Source: Candidatus Woesearchaeota archaeon
GTDB taxonomy: Archaea > Nanobdellota > Nanobdellia > Woesearchaeales > BM511
DNA: 45,315 nucleotides
Assembly (NCBI GenBank): GCA_023266675.1
Contig: JAHFPP010000003.1
Location: 1 to 45,315 of the forward strand
Direction: 5' to 3'
Shown one piece after another: positions 1-8,017 of the stretch; positions within the stretch are counted from its first letter, which is position 1; each line of letters opens with the position of its first letter. The translations under genes were made by a program, and so were the position numbers. The notes under the pieces were generated by a model that made no database searches, was not told where the DNA came from, and was given only the letters and a program-made list of their open reading frames with translations.

Positions 1-2
1 TT

Positions 3-752
3 GCAGAAGGCGCCGACCACGTACTTGGGTGGCGTTCCCCGAATTTTTTGTATACACCTGTTTCATGCAGCAAGATTAAACTTCTTTTAAAAAATTACAA
101 ACTGTCAGATGACATAGCATTCAGGTTTTCAAACAGGGGATGGGAAGAGTATCCTTTAAACTCCGAAAAATTTGCGGATTGGGTTTCCAAGGTTAATGGA
201 AACGGCGAAGTTGTGAATCTCTTTATGGATTATGAAACGTTTGGCGAGCACCAGTGGGAAGACACAGGTATATTCAATTTTTTAAAGCAGATGCCGTATG
301 AGATATTAAGGCATCCTGACAATGAATTTTTGCTGCCACGCGAAGTTGCAAAGAAATATCATTCAAAGTCAGAGCTTGATATTCATAATTTTATAAGCTG
401 GGCTGACATCGAGAGGGATTTGTCTGCATGGCTTGGAAACAAGATGCAGCAGATTGCAATGAGCGAGATTTATGCAATTGGAAACATGGTTAAAAAATCC
501 AATGACGCAAAATTGATTCAGGACTGGCGACGCCTTACAACTTCAGACCACTTTTATTATATGTGCACAAAATGGTTTTCAGACGGAGACGTTCACAAAT
601 ATTTCAACCCTTACGACAGCCCGTACGATTCATACATAAATTTTATTAACGTGTTAAATGATATAATGCTAAGAATGAGAGAAAAAGATTCAAAAAAGCA
701 TTTTGAAATAAGTGAGCGCCCAAGCCAGTTTTTAACAAATACAATAATTTAA
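3..752 (+). CDS. Glycoside hydrolase family 57 (alpha-amylase-like), C-terminal part
   Basis: The reading frame is open from the left edge, so the N-terminus lies outside the window. About 249 residues are visible. They contain a segment reading AEGADHVLGWRSPNF and the motif MDYETFGEHQW (its DYE starts at base 228). Both are typical of GH57; in the family the Asp of this second motif is the catalytic acid/base. GH57 enzymes hydrolyse or transfer alpha-1,4 glucan chains. The gene heads a plus-strand glycogen cluster, and this fits a cytoplasmic glycogen-degrading amylase. A TTG at 48 is an internal codon, not a start, because the conserved residues begin before it. Branching-enzyme or glucanotransferase activity cannot be excluded without the N-terminus. 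Confidence 0.88.
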   Translation, partial: AEGADHVLGWRSPNFLYTPVSCSKIKLLLKNYKLSDDIAFRFSNRGWEEYPLNSEKFADWVSKVNGNGEVVNLFMDYETFGEHQWEDTGIFNFLKQMPYEILRHPDNEFLLPREVAKKYHSKSELDIHNFISWADIERDLSAWLGNKMQQIAMSEIYAIGNMVKKSNDAKLIQDWRRLTTSDHFYYMCTKWFSDGDVHKYFNPYDSPYDSYINFINVLNDIMLRMREKDSKKHFEISERPSQFLTNTII

Positions 753-840
753 CCTTTGTGTATAATCATGATGAATCATAAATGATTTATCGATAACAAA
801 AAAAGAGAATATCATTTTTTTAAAAGAGAGGTGTGTTTAA

Positions 841-1203
841 ATGAGTAAAGAGCATTTAACAAAGGAAGTAGAACATAAAAAGGATACTAAAAAGAAAGGA
901 AGGCCTAAAAAAGAGAGCTCACAAAAGAAAGTTGTAAAAAAAGTCATTAATCCTGAAAATTATTTCTTCATGCACGACGGCAGGGTTCTAAAGGAGATTA
1001 TTGAACTTGCAGAGATTCTTGAAACAATTGATAACGAAGTATTTTATCATCACGTAAATGAATCCAAAAATGATTTCTCAAACTGGATAAGGGATATTTT
1101 TGAGAATCATGAACTTTCACAGGAGATATTTGCAGTAAGGGAACCAAGACAAATGCAGGTCATCATATTGAAGCATCTAGCAGGAAAAGAGGGAAAACGA
1201 TGA
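841..1203 (+). CDS. Small DUF5752-like protein with basic AT-hook-like N-terminus
   Basis: This 120-residue protein has a Lys-rich N-terminus (about residues 10-35) containing KKKGRPKKES, similar to an AT-hook. A helical domain follows with the pattern FFMHDGR..LKEIIELAEIL...F..HV....NDFSNWIRDIF. That pattern resembles DUF5752, a domain often found beside archaeal glycogen synthase genes. The function is unknown. An SD-like GAGAGGTG sits just upstream of the ATG, and a 14-bp palindrome lies at 774-787. Its stop overlaps the next start by 4 bases (ATGA), so the two paralogous genes are probably co-translated. Binding to DNA through the basic tail is only a suggestion. Confidence 0.75.
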   Translation: MSKEHLTKEVEHKKDTKKKGRPKKESSQKKVVKKVINPENYFFMHDGRVLKEIIELAEILETIDNEVFYHHVNESKNDFSNWIRDIFENHELSQEIFAVREPRQMQVIILKHLAGKEGKR

Positions 1204-1751
1204 TTGAAGCAGAAGAACACAACAGTTTCTTTTTTGGAGACAAGAAAATAAAAAACTTAAAGCAGCTTGTTGAAACGCTTGAAGATGAGAATCATATAGA
1301 GACTGCAAAAAGGCATATTAGTGAGAACAATAATGATTTTGCAAACTGGATAAGGCATGTTTTGAAAGATGGAATATTGGCTGACAGAATATCAAAGGAA
1401 AGCGATGTAAGGACTATTGCAAAAATAATAAAGGAGAATATAAGCTATACTGAAACCCCGGTACAAGATAAGGAATCTATAAAACATGAGACCGGAATAA
1501 TAGATCATTCAGATCCTGCCATGTATGACATGCGAAAAAATGAGAATGAAAAGATGCATAGTGACTCGTCTGAACTTCACCTTAAAACAAAAATTACCCA
1601 TCATGATGATGTACTAAAAAAGTCAAAAGAAACAAGGCATTTTTGTCCTCTGTTTTTTGACTGCATGAAAAAAGAATTTTTATTCGGACTTGGCCTTGGA
1701 ATAATTGTTGGCATATTTGTAGCAGTATTCATAAAGATTGGAGCCATATAA
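1200..1751 (+). CDS. DUF5752-like protein with C-terminal transmembrane anchor
   Basis: This 183-residue protein has an N-terminal domain (about residues 8-80) that repeats the pattern of the preceding gene: FFFGDKKIKNLKQLVETLE...AKRHI....NDFANWIRHVLKD..LA. A polar linker follows, then one hydrophobic helix near the C-terminus (FLFGLGLGIIVGIFVAVFIK). The two genes look like tandem paralogues, one soluble and one tail-anchored. The start overlaps the previous stop (ATGA), and the glycogen synthase follows after 19 bases. This context suggests a regulatory or scaffolding role in glycogen metabolism, perhaps localising it at the membrane. That role is inference; no catalytic motif is visible. 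Confidence 0.72.
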   Translation: MIEAEEHNSFFFGDKKIKNLKQLVETLEDENHIETAKRHISENNNDFANWIRHVLKDGILADRISKESDVRTIAKIIKENISYTETPVQDKESIKHETGIIDHSDPAMYDMRKNENEKMHSDSSELHLKTKITHHDDVLKKSKETRHFCPLFFDCMKKEFLFGLGLGIIVGIFVAVFIKIGAI

Positions 1752-1770
1752 AATGGATATAACATAAAAA

Positions 1771-3555
1771 ATGGGAAAAAACAACGTAGAGATATTATTT
1801 GAAACATCATACGAAGTATGCAATAAGGTTGGAGGCATTTATACTGTTCTCATCTCAAAGGCCGCTTTGATGAAAGAAAAGTATCCTTCATACGTTGCAA
1901 TAGGGCCTTATTACCATGACAAGGCAAATCTCTCGCTTGAACAGCTTCCAGCTCCAAAAGAATACTCAGACATATTTGATGATTTAAGAAAAGAAGGCAT
2001 TGAATGCATTTACGGCAGGTGGTTAATTCCAGGAGAACCAAACGTAATACTTATTGACTTTAAAAATTACCTTTCAAAAACAAATGATATAAAAAAAGAG
2101 TTGTGGGAAGCATTTGGAGTTGACACGCTATACTGTTCCTATGATTTCACAGAGCCAATGGTCTGGGCGTGGTGCGTTGGACGGCTTCTTGACAGGATTG
2201 GGAGAAAGTATCCGGATAAAAAGATTGTCGCGCAGTTTCACGAGTGGCTTGCAGGAATCGCTCTGCTTAACTTAAAGAAAAATAATTCCACGATACGCAC
2301 AGTTTTCACTACGCACGCAACAATGCTTGGACGCGCGATTGCAGGCAGCGGTGAAGATTTATACTCTATGCTTGACAGAATCAACCCTTATGAAGAAGCA
2401 AAAAAGAGGGGTATACTTGATAAATTTACAACAGAAAAAGCCTGCGCAACTAACTGTGAAATATTTACAACTGTTTCAGAAATAACAGGGATTGAAGCTG
2501 AAAAGATACTTGGACGTAAACCAGAGGTACTTGTATTAAACGGGCTTGATGCTGAAAAATTCCCAACAATCGAGGGAACATCAATTAAGCACCAGCAGAC
2601 AAGGGAAATTATAAGGGAATTTTTGGCGTACTACTTTTTTCCATACTACGAAATTGACCTTGAAGAGAGTCTAAATTTTTTTCTTTTGGCAAGATACGAA
2701 TTTAAAAACAAAGGAATTGATGTTTACATAAAATCACTTGGAAAGCTGAATAAGAGATTAAAAGACGAAAAATCCGAGAAAACAGTTATTTCGCTTTTTT
2801 TTGTACCAATGGATTCACACGGAATAAAGACGTCACTGCTTGAAAACAAGAATTTTTATCATGAAATAAAAGACGCTGTTGAGGCACAGAATGTAATTGT
2901 TAAAACACGCCTTATACGCGACCTTGTGTCAAACAAGAAAATTGAGATAGAGAACCTATTGCCAAAAGATTTTATAATGTCAATAAAAAAAACAACCCAG
3001 AGTTTCATAAAACAGGGTGAGTCTCCTCCTCTTTCAACGCACACGCTTCAGAATGAAAACGAGAATGAAGTGATAGTTGCCTTGAGAAATGAAGGTCTTC
3101 TAAATAAAAGAGAGGATAAGGTCAAGGTGATAATTTACCCTGTGTATTTATCTGAGTCTGATGGAGTTCTTAATATGAAATATTATGATGTTGTTTCAGG
3201 ATGCCATCTTGGAATTTTCCCAAGCTACTATGAACCTTGGGGGTACACCCCTCTTGAATGCGGAGCACTTGGAGTGCCGTCTATAACAACCGATCTGTCA
3301 GGTTTTGGAAGATACATTGAGAATATTCCAAATGAGAAAAAAGGCGGTGTTTACGTTCTTAAAAGATATCATAAAAGTGATAATGATTTTGTAGATGATT
3401 TCACAGAGACTCTTTACAGGTTTACAAAAATGAAAAAGAATGAAAGGGTTAATCAGAAAGTCCTTGCAAAGGAATTATCGCTTCTTGCTGACTGGTCAAT
3501 TCTTATTAATAATTATATTGAAGCGCACAACAGGGCGCTTGAAGCGAAAAGGTAA
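1771..3555 (+). CDS. Glycogen synthase, GT3 (eukaryote-like) type
   Basis: This 594-residue glycosyltransferase transfers glucose from a nucleotide sugar to growing glycogen. The N-terminus reads FETSYEVCNKVGGIYTVL, the GT3 (animal/fungal) glycogen synthase signature rather than the bacterial GT5 KTGGL form. Other family landmarks are FHEWLAGIALL, TTHATMLGR, the acceptor-side VLNGLDAEKF, and near residue 488 FPSYYEPWGYTPLECGALGVPSITTDLSGFG, which holds the catalytic Glu of the retaining GT-B fold. Yeast Gsy2 has almost the same sequence there. The gene lies between the DUF5752 pair and galT. The regulatory arginine cluster of eukaryotic enzymes was not identified. GT3 enzymes use UDP-glucose, which fits the uridylyltransferase and nucleotidyltransferase downstream. 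Confidence 0.9.
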   Translation: MGKNNVEILFETSYEVCNKVGGIYTVLISKAALMKEKYPSYVAIGPYYHDKANLSLEQLPAPKEYSDIFDDLRKEGIECIYGRWLIPGEPNVILIDFKNYLSKTNDIKKELWEAFGVDTLYCSYDFTEPMVWAWCVGRLLDRIGRKYPDKKIVAQFHEWLAGIALLNLKKNNSTIRTVFTTHATMLGRAIAGSGEDLYSMLDRINPYEEAKKRGILDKFTTEKACATNCEIFTTVSEITGIEAEKILGRKPEVLVLNGLDAEKFPTIEGTSIKHQQTREIIREFLAYYFFPYYEIDLEESLNFFLLARYEFKNKGIDVYIKSLGKLNKRLKDEKSEKTVISLFFVPMDSHGIKTSLLENKNFYHEIKDAVEAQNVIVKTRLIRDLVSNKKIEIENLLPKDFIMSIKKTTQSFIKQGESPPLSTHTLQNENENEVIVALRNEGLLNKREDKVKVIIYPVYLSESDGVLNMKYYDVVSGCHLGIFPSYYEPWGYTPLECGALGVPSITTDLSGFGRYIENIPNEKKGGVYVLKRYHKSDNDFVDDFTETLYRFTKMKKNERVNQKVLAKELSLLADWSILINNYIEAHNRALEAKR

Positions 3556-3557
3556 CT

Positions 3558-4523
3558 ATGCCTCAGATAAGAAAGGATTATATTCTGGAAAAGTATGTGA
3601 TAATATCAGCTGAAAGAGCCAGACGGCCGCTGGAATTTATTTCCAAAAAGCACGAGATAAGCTCTAAAGATAACTGTCCTTTTTGTCCTGGCAACGAGAA
3701 AATGATTCCAGGAGTCATTGAAGAAGTCAAGGATGGCGCCGCGTGGAGTTCGCGCGCTATATGGAATAAGTTTAAAATCGCTTCAAAGAGCTCAAACAGC
3801 TTGATTAGAACAGACAATGAATTCTACACGTTTGGCGACGCAAATGGCGAACATGAAGTCATTATTGACACGCCATCACATGGTGTTGAAATGGAAGATT
3901 TAAGTGAAGAGCATATAAAAAAACTTTTAAATTTAATAATAAAAAGAGTAAATGAAAATTATAAACTTGGATATGAGTACGTTGTTGTTTTTAAAAACAG
4001 AGGGGATGAAGCTGGCGCATCACTTTCTCACTCGCATCACCAGATAGTGTCATATAACATGCTTCCTGTCGAGATTAGAAAGGATATTGAAGCTGTTGCC
4101 TTGTATAGACTTAAAAATAATTCCTGTCCGTATTGCAAGATTATAAATTCTGAGAAGGATTCAGACAGAAGAATATATCAGGATTCCTGTTTTGTATCGT
4201 TTACGCCGTACGCGTCAAGGTTTCCTTTTGAAGCGTGGATTTTGCCAAAGAGATGCGTGCATTCAATAACAGAATTAAGTGACAAGGAGATAACATCACT
4301 TGCTTTTGTGATTAAAAAAATACTTATGACGCTTGACAAATTGAATTATCCGGCATTTAACATGTTTTACAAAATTTCAAATGATAAGAATAGGAATTAT
4401 CATTTCAGAATTGAGATTTCACCGCGCCTAGCAAAGTGGGCTGGGTTTGAATATGTGACAGGAACAATTGTAAACAGCATGACGCCAGAATCTGCTGCAA
4501 AGTTCTACAGAAATGAGGAATAG
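3558..4523 (+). CDS. galT: Galactose-1-phosphate uridylyltransferase-like (HIT superfamily)
   Basis: This 321-residue protein has the GalT layout. A zinc-type CPFCPGNE lies at residues 40-47, and the active-site HSHHQ at residues 158-162 matches the HxHxQ triad, with His160 as the expected UMP-accepting nucleophile. A second CPYC and a C-terminal half-domain reading FNMFYKIS...YHFRIEISPR follow. GalT exchanges UMP between UDP-glucose and galactose-1-phosphate. The start is 2 bases after the glycogen synthase stop, so the genes are co-transcribed. In this setting it may also serve glucose-1-phosphate/UDP-glucose balance; exact sugar specificity cannot be read from the sequence. The gene appears intact. 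Confidence 0.87.
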   Translation: MPQIRKDYILEKYVIISAERARRPLEFISKKHEISSKDNCPFCPGNEKMIPGVIEEVKDGAAWSSRAIWNKFKIASKSSNSLIRTDNEFYTFGDANGEHEVIIDTPSHGVEMEDLSEEHIKKLLNLIIKRVNENYKLGYEYVVVFKNRGDEAGASLSHSHHQIVSYNMLPVEIRKDIEAVALYRLKNNSCPYCKIINSEKDSDRRIYQDSCFVSFTPYASRFPFEAWILPKRCVHSITELSDKEITSLAFVIKKILMTLDKLNYPAFNMFYKISNDKNRNYHFRIEISPRLAKWAGFEYVTGTIVNSMTPESAAKFYRNEE

Positions 4524-4593
4524 GCTCTGTTCAGAGTTATAATAAGAAATTATATAAATAAAATGAGATAAGACTTGTTAAAACTAATGAAAG

Positions 4594-5589
4594 GTGATTT
4601 ATATTAAGGCAATAATACCGCTCGCAGGAAAAGGAACAAGGCTACGGCCGCATACGTATTCAAAACCAAAGCCGCTGCTTCACGTCGCAGGAAAACCTGT
4701 ACTTGGACATATTCTTGACTCGCTAAAAAACTTAAATATTGATGAGATAATCTTTATCACTGGCGACATGGAAGACCACATAGTAAAATATGTCAGCAAA
4801 AATTATGATTATAAATGCACTTATGTCAAGCAGAATGAAATGCTTGGAGATGGCCACGCAATAAGCCTTGCAAAGTATAATGTTGAAGAAGACGTCATCG
4901 TTGTTTTTGTAGATACACTCTTTGTTGGCGACATTAAAAAAGACATTAAGAATATCGGCGATAATGAAGGGATAGTGTGGACTTCAAAGACAAGCGACCC
5001 GAAAAGGTTTGGGATTGTTGAGATAAAAAATGACAGCATAGTTAGCATTGAAGAAAAACCTGAGCATCCAAAATCCGACCTTGCAGTGATAGGTCTTTAT
5101 TATTTTAAGGACGCAAAAAAAATGTTTAATTATCTTGAAAAATTGCATGAAAATAAAATTTCGTCAAAAGGCGAATACCGCCTTGCTGACGCCATGGGTC
5201 TCATGATTAAAGATGGCGCAAAATTAAAATCAGAAACAGTTGACATGTGGCTTGACTGCGGAAAGCCTGAAACTCTTATTGAGACAAACAGGTATCTACT
5301 TGAAAATGGAAAGCAGACTGTAAACCATTACAAGAACTGCGTGATAAATTATCCTGTTTATATTGAAAACAGCGTATTTGCCGAGAACTCTGTAATTGGG
5401 CCGAATGTTTCAATAGCAAGAGGCTCAAAAATAATAAGTTCAATAGTCTCAAACAGCATCATAGGTGAAGATGTCATAATAGAGAACACTGTTCTTGACT
5501 ATTCGCTTGTTGGAAACAAGGCAGAAATAAGTTACACCAAGAAAAAACTTAACGTGGGAGATTCAACGCAGATACTTTCATCCCACTGA
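4594..5589 (+). CDS. Sugar nucleotidyltransferase (UDP-glucose pyrophosphorylase-like)
   Basis: About 330 residues. The N-terminal nucleotidyltransferase signature is KAIIPLAGKGTRLRPHTYSKPKPLLHVAGKPVLGHIL, followed by VDTLFVGD, EEKPEHPKSDLAVIGLYYF and WLDCGKPETLIETN, as in GalU/RmlA-type enzymes. A C-terminal left-handed beta-helix of hexapeptide-like repeats (about residues 245-315) follows. It should make UDP-glucose (or dTDP-glucose) from glucose-1-phosphate, feeding glycogen synthase. The listed start is GTG at 4594. However, AGGTGA at 4592-4597 looks like the ribosome binding site for an ATT codon at 4603, which stands exactly where relatives have the initiator Met before KAIIP. A TATA-like ATTATATAAATA lies near 4550. 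Confidence 0.86.
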   Translation: MIYIKAIIPLAGKGTRLRPHTYSKPKPLLHVAGKPVLGHILDSLKNLNIDEIIFITGDMEDHIVKYVSKNYDYKCTYVKQNEMLGDGHAISLAKYNVEEDVIVVFVDTLFVGDIKKDIKNIGDNEGIVWTSKTSDPKRFGIVEIKNDSIVSIEEKPEHPKSDLAVIGLYYFKDAKKMFNYLEKLHENKISSKGEYRLADAMGLMIKDGAKLKSETVDMWLDCGKPETLIETNRYLLENGKQTVNHYKNCVINYPVYIENSVFAENSVIGPNVSIARGSKIISSIVSNSIIGEDVIIENTVLDYSLVGNKAEISYTKKKLNVGDSTQILSSH

Positions 5590-5596
5590 TAATAAA

Positions 5597-7420
5597 ATGG
5601 TAAAAGTTGTTTACGAATTTGATGATGAATCCTTAAGGGAGGAGGTTGTTGAGCCTAACATCCTTTTGACAAACAAAAAAGGAGGATATTTTCTTGATTT
5701 TAAGACAACTAAATACAGAGGACTGTTTACCACATGCAAAACAAATGATGGATGGAGTCTTATAAAAAGCATAGATACGATATCAATCAGTGAAGTATCA
5801 ACTGAATTTATAAAAAAACTTTGGGGCTTTGAAAAAAAACACCAGAGCGGAGCTACTGAACAATTCTTTTTACATAATGATACGCTTCTTTATGAAGTCA
5901 ACAATTATGAAGGAACGTCACTGTTGACGCTTGACACTCGAGACATATACAACTTTGACGCTTTTGGAAAAAAATACAGCGTAAGTAAAGAGAAGGAATT
6001 CATAATAATAAAATTCTCAAAAGGAGATTTTGTAAGATACATCGCGATAAAGACAAATGTTCCGTATACCTCGCAGGACAAATGGGTTGAGAACTTTTTT
6101 GAGTTTGACAGCAAAAGAAACAATGCACCGATATCATGGTACGTTTATGAATCACTGCTTTTCAAAATTATCGGAAGCGCGAAAATAGCGATATCATCGT
6201 CTGATGACAGAGAAAAAGCGATGAGCGAAGCGAATTTTGTTTATTACAGCTCAGATTTGCTTAAATCGCAAAAAGAGACTGAGCTTAGAAATATTCTTAG
6301 CAGAAATGCTCCGCGAAGGCACATAGATATTGCGTATAAATGCAGCCTTGTAGCCCTTGACAGCCTGTTTGTTTCGCTTGACGGAATGAAAGGACTCTAT
6401 GCAGGTCTACCATGGTTCTTCCAGGTTTGGACACGTGACGAGGCAATTTCACTTGGCGCATATATACGTGAGAAAAAATTTGAATTTGCCAAAGAGATAA
6501 TACTGCGCGAGACGTCAAACATTCTTCCTGACGGCAGGCTTGTGAATAAGATACCATTGTCAGGGCTTGGAAGCGCTGACGGCGTTGGATGGAGTTTCAA
6601 GAGATTTTCTGATATGTTTTATGAATCACAAAAGGAAAAGAAACCTGAGAATGTTTTTCCAAAGGCTGACGTTGCAAAACTTAATGAAAGGCTAAAAGAT
6701 GCAATTGAAAAAATGTCGGAGAGTTATATAAAGCAGAAATTGACACTTAATAGAAAAAAAGAAACATGGATGGATACTGATGTAGGAAACGACCCACGCG
6801 ACGGCGCAAGGATAGAGATACAGGCATTGACTTTGAATATGATAAAGACTGCAAAAGATGTTTGCAGGTATTTGAATGATATTGATCTTAAGAAATATGA
6901 GACGCTTGAGAAAGAAATGAAGGATGAAGTGAAAAAAGTTTTTTATAAGAATGGAGTGTTATATGATGGATTTAATGACCCGACGATTCGTCCTAACATA
7001 TTTTTGGCTTACTATATTTATCCGGAACTGCTGACAAATGCCGAGTGGGAGGGCGTTTTCAAAAAAAGCTTGGAAGCACTGTGGCTTGACTGGGGCGGCG
7101 TCTCAACGATTGATAAAAAGAATTATTTATTTTGCGAAGAGTACACAGGGATGAACGATAAAAGCTATCACCGTGGCGACTCTTGGTATTTCTTGAATAA
7201 CTTAACCGCTATTTGTTTGTATAGGCTGAATAATGAGATGTTTAAGAAGTATATTACAAAAATCGTTCACGCAAGTACCGAGGAAATATTAAGAATGGGT
7301 GTTTTAGGATGCCACTCGGAAGTGTCTTCAGCGAAAGAGCAGCGAAGCGAAGGAACAATTTCGCAGGCTTGGTCGTCAGCGATGTACATTGAGATGGTGA
7401 ATGAGCTGTTTTTAAGATGA
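5597..7420 (+). CDS. Glycogen debranching enzyme (amylo-alpha-1,6-glucosidase, GH133-like)
   Basis: This 607-residue protein has an N-terminal beta-sandwich domain (about residues 1-215, GDE_N-like) and a C-terminal (alpha/alpha)6 catalytic domain. The latter shows GLPWFFQVWTRDEAISLGAYI (Asp281 in WTRDE), the segment TWMDTDVGNDPRDGARIEIQ, and YHRGDSWYFLNN. These are hallmarks of the amylo-1,6-glucosidase family, which removes alpha-1,6 branch stubs from glycogen. The start ATG is 7 bases after the nucleotidyltransferase stop, making it the last gene of the glycogen cluster. Its TGA abuts the stop codon of the convergent antitoxin-like gene with no spacer. Confidence 0.9.
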   Translation: MVKVVYEFDDESLREEVVEPNILLTNKKGGYFLDFKTTKYRGLFTTCKTNDGWSLIKSIDTISISEVSTEFIKKLWGFEKKHQSGATEQFFLHNDTLLYEVNNYEGTSLLTLDTRDIYNFDAFGKKYSVSKEKEFIIIKFSKGDFVRYIAIKTNVPYTSQDKWVENFFEFDSKRNNAPISWYVYESLLFKIIGSAKIAISSSDDREKAMSEANFVYYSSDLLKSQKETELRNILSRNAPRRHIDIAYKCSLVALDSLFVSLDGMKGLYAGLPWFFQVWTRDEAISLGAYIREKKFEFAKEIILRETSNILPDGRLVNKIPLSGLGSADGVGWSFKRFSDMFYESQKEKKPENVFPKADVAKLNERLKDAIEKMSESYIKQKLTLNRKKETWMDTDVGNDPRDGARIEIQALTLNMIKTAKDVCRYLNDIDLKKYETLEKEMKDEVKKVFYKNGVLYDGFNDPTIRPNIFLAYYIYPELLTNAEWEGVFKKSLEALWLDWGGVSTIDKKNYLFCEEYTGMNDKSYHRGDSWYFLNNLTAICLYRLNNEMFKKYITKIVHASTEEILRMGVLGCHSEVSSAKEQRSEGTISQAWSSAMYIEMVNELFLR

Positions 7421-7747
7421 TTAACCCATCTCTATGACTAACTTTCCGTCTTCTGGATGAACATAAGCTTTTTTTCCTTCATTTATTTTTAAGTAATCTG
7501 CAATATTTTTTGGTATCCTGACAGCAAGAGAATTTCCTGTTTTTGTGAATTTTGTCTCTTTGCCAAGACCCCAGACACCTTTCTTCTTTGCTGCTTCCTC
7601 AATTGCCTTTGTTGTCTCCTCGCTTGTAAATGATTCTTTGCATTTTGAGCATATTTCAGCTGGAAATTCACCTAGAAAAACACCAAACATCTGTTCTTTT
7701 ATTTTTCCCTGTTTTAAAACTCCTTTATCGCATACTGGGCATTTCAT
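7421..7747 (-). CDS. YgiT-type zinc finger / AbrB fusion, probable antitoxin
   Basis: This 108-residue protein has an N-terminal zinc finger with CPVC at residues 3-6 and CSKC at 33-36, like the zinc domain of YgiT/MqsA antitoxins. A C-terminal AbrB/MazE-like swapped-hairpin domain (about residues 64-106) reads FTKTGNSLAVRIPKNIADYLKINEGKKAYV. The zinc part usually binds the toxin and the AbrB part binds DNA. It lies directly downstream of a DUF4258-like gene on the same strand. Its AGGTGA ribosome binding site overlaps that gene's TGA, which points to translational coupling. The toxin-first order is typical of MqsRA-like pairs. Autoregulation at the palindromic promoter upstream is inferred. 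Confidence 0.82.
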   Translation of the reverse strand: MKCPVCDKGVLKQGKIKEQMFGVFLGEFPAEICSKCKESFTSEETTKAIEEAAKKKGVWGLGKETKFTKTGNSLAVRIPKNIADYLKINEGKKAYVHPEDGKLVIEMG

Positions 7748-7751
7748 TTGT

Positions 7752-7952
7752 TCACCTTGGTTTGACAGTTATGATATAATAAATGTCATTTGATTTTTTA
7801 TACACTACACAAAAATATTTGTGGTATGACAGTATTTTATCGGGCTTTTGTATTCCTTTTGATCCTCTTATAATCGCTTCTTTGACTTCTAAAGCCGATA
7901 TTCCTCTTAAAATCATTCTTTCTCTTGCGTGTTTACTGTATTTTATATCCAA
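7752..7952 (-). CDS. DUF4258-like small protein, probable toxin
   Basis: This 66-residue protein reads YSKHARERMILRGISALEVKEAIIRGS near the N-terminus and ends YHKYFCVVYKKSNDIYYIITVKP. That is the pattern of DUF4258, a RelE/BrnT-like small fold repeatedly found with YgiT-type zinc-finger partners. The apparent start is TTG at 7950-7952, preceded by GGTG at SD distance; no in-frame ATG lies upstream. The partner antitoxin-like gene follows after 4 bases. RNase activity is the usual proposal for such folds but is not shown by this sequence. The pair sits between the glycogen cluster and dtdA and may be a recent insertion. Confidence 0.75.
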   Translation of the reverse strand: MDIKYSKHARERMILRGISALEVKEAIIRGSKGIQKPDKILSYHKYFCVVYKKSNDIYYIITVKPR

Positions 7953-7981
7953 TGTAACACCTGTAATTACAATAAGTACTA

Positions 7982-7999
7982 GTAATATTTAAATATTAC
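7982..7999. promoter_or_regulatory. 18-bp perfect palindrome, likely divergent promoter
   Basis: GTAATATTTAAATATTAC reads the same on both strands and contains TATTTAAATA, a symmetric TATA-like element. It lies between the toxin-antitoxin pair (minus, start 7952) and dtdA (plus, start 8018). Its centre is about 28 bases from the dtdA ATG and about 38 bases from the toxin start. It could serve as TATA box for both directions or as an operator for the AbrB-type antitoxin. Confidence 0.55.
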
Positions 8000-8017
8000 C
8001 CTTTAATCTCAATTAAA

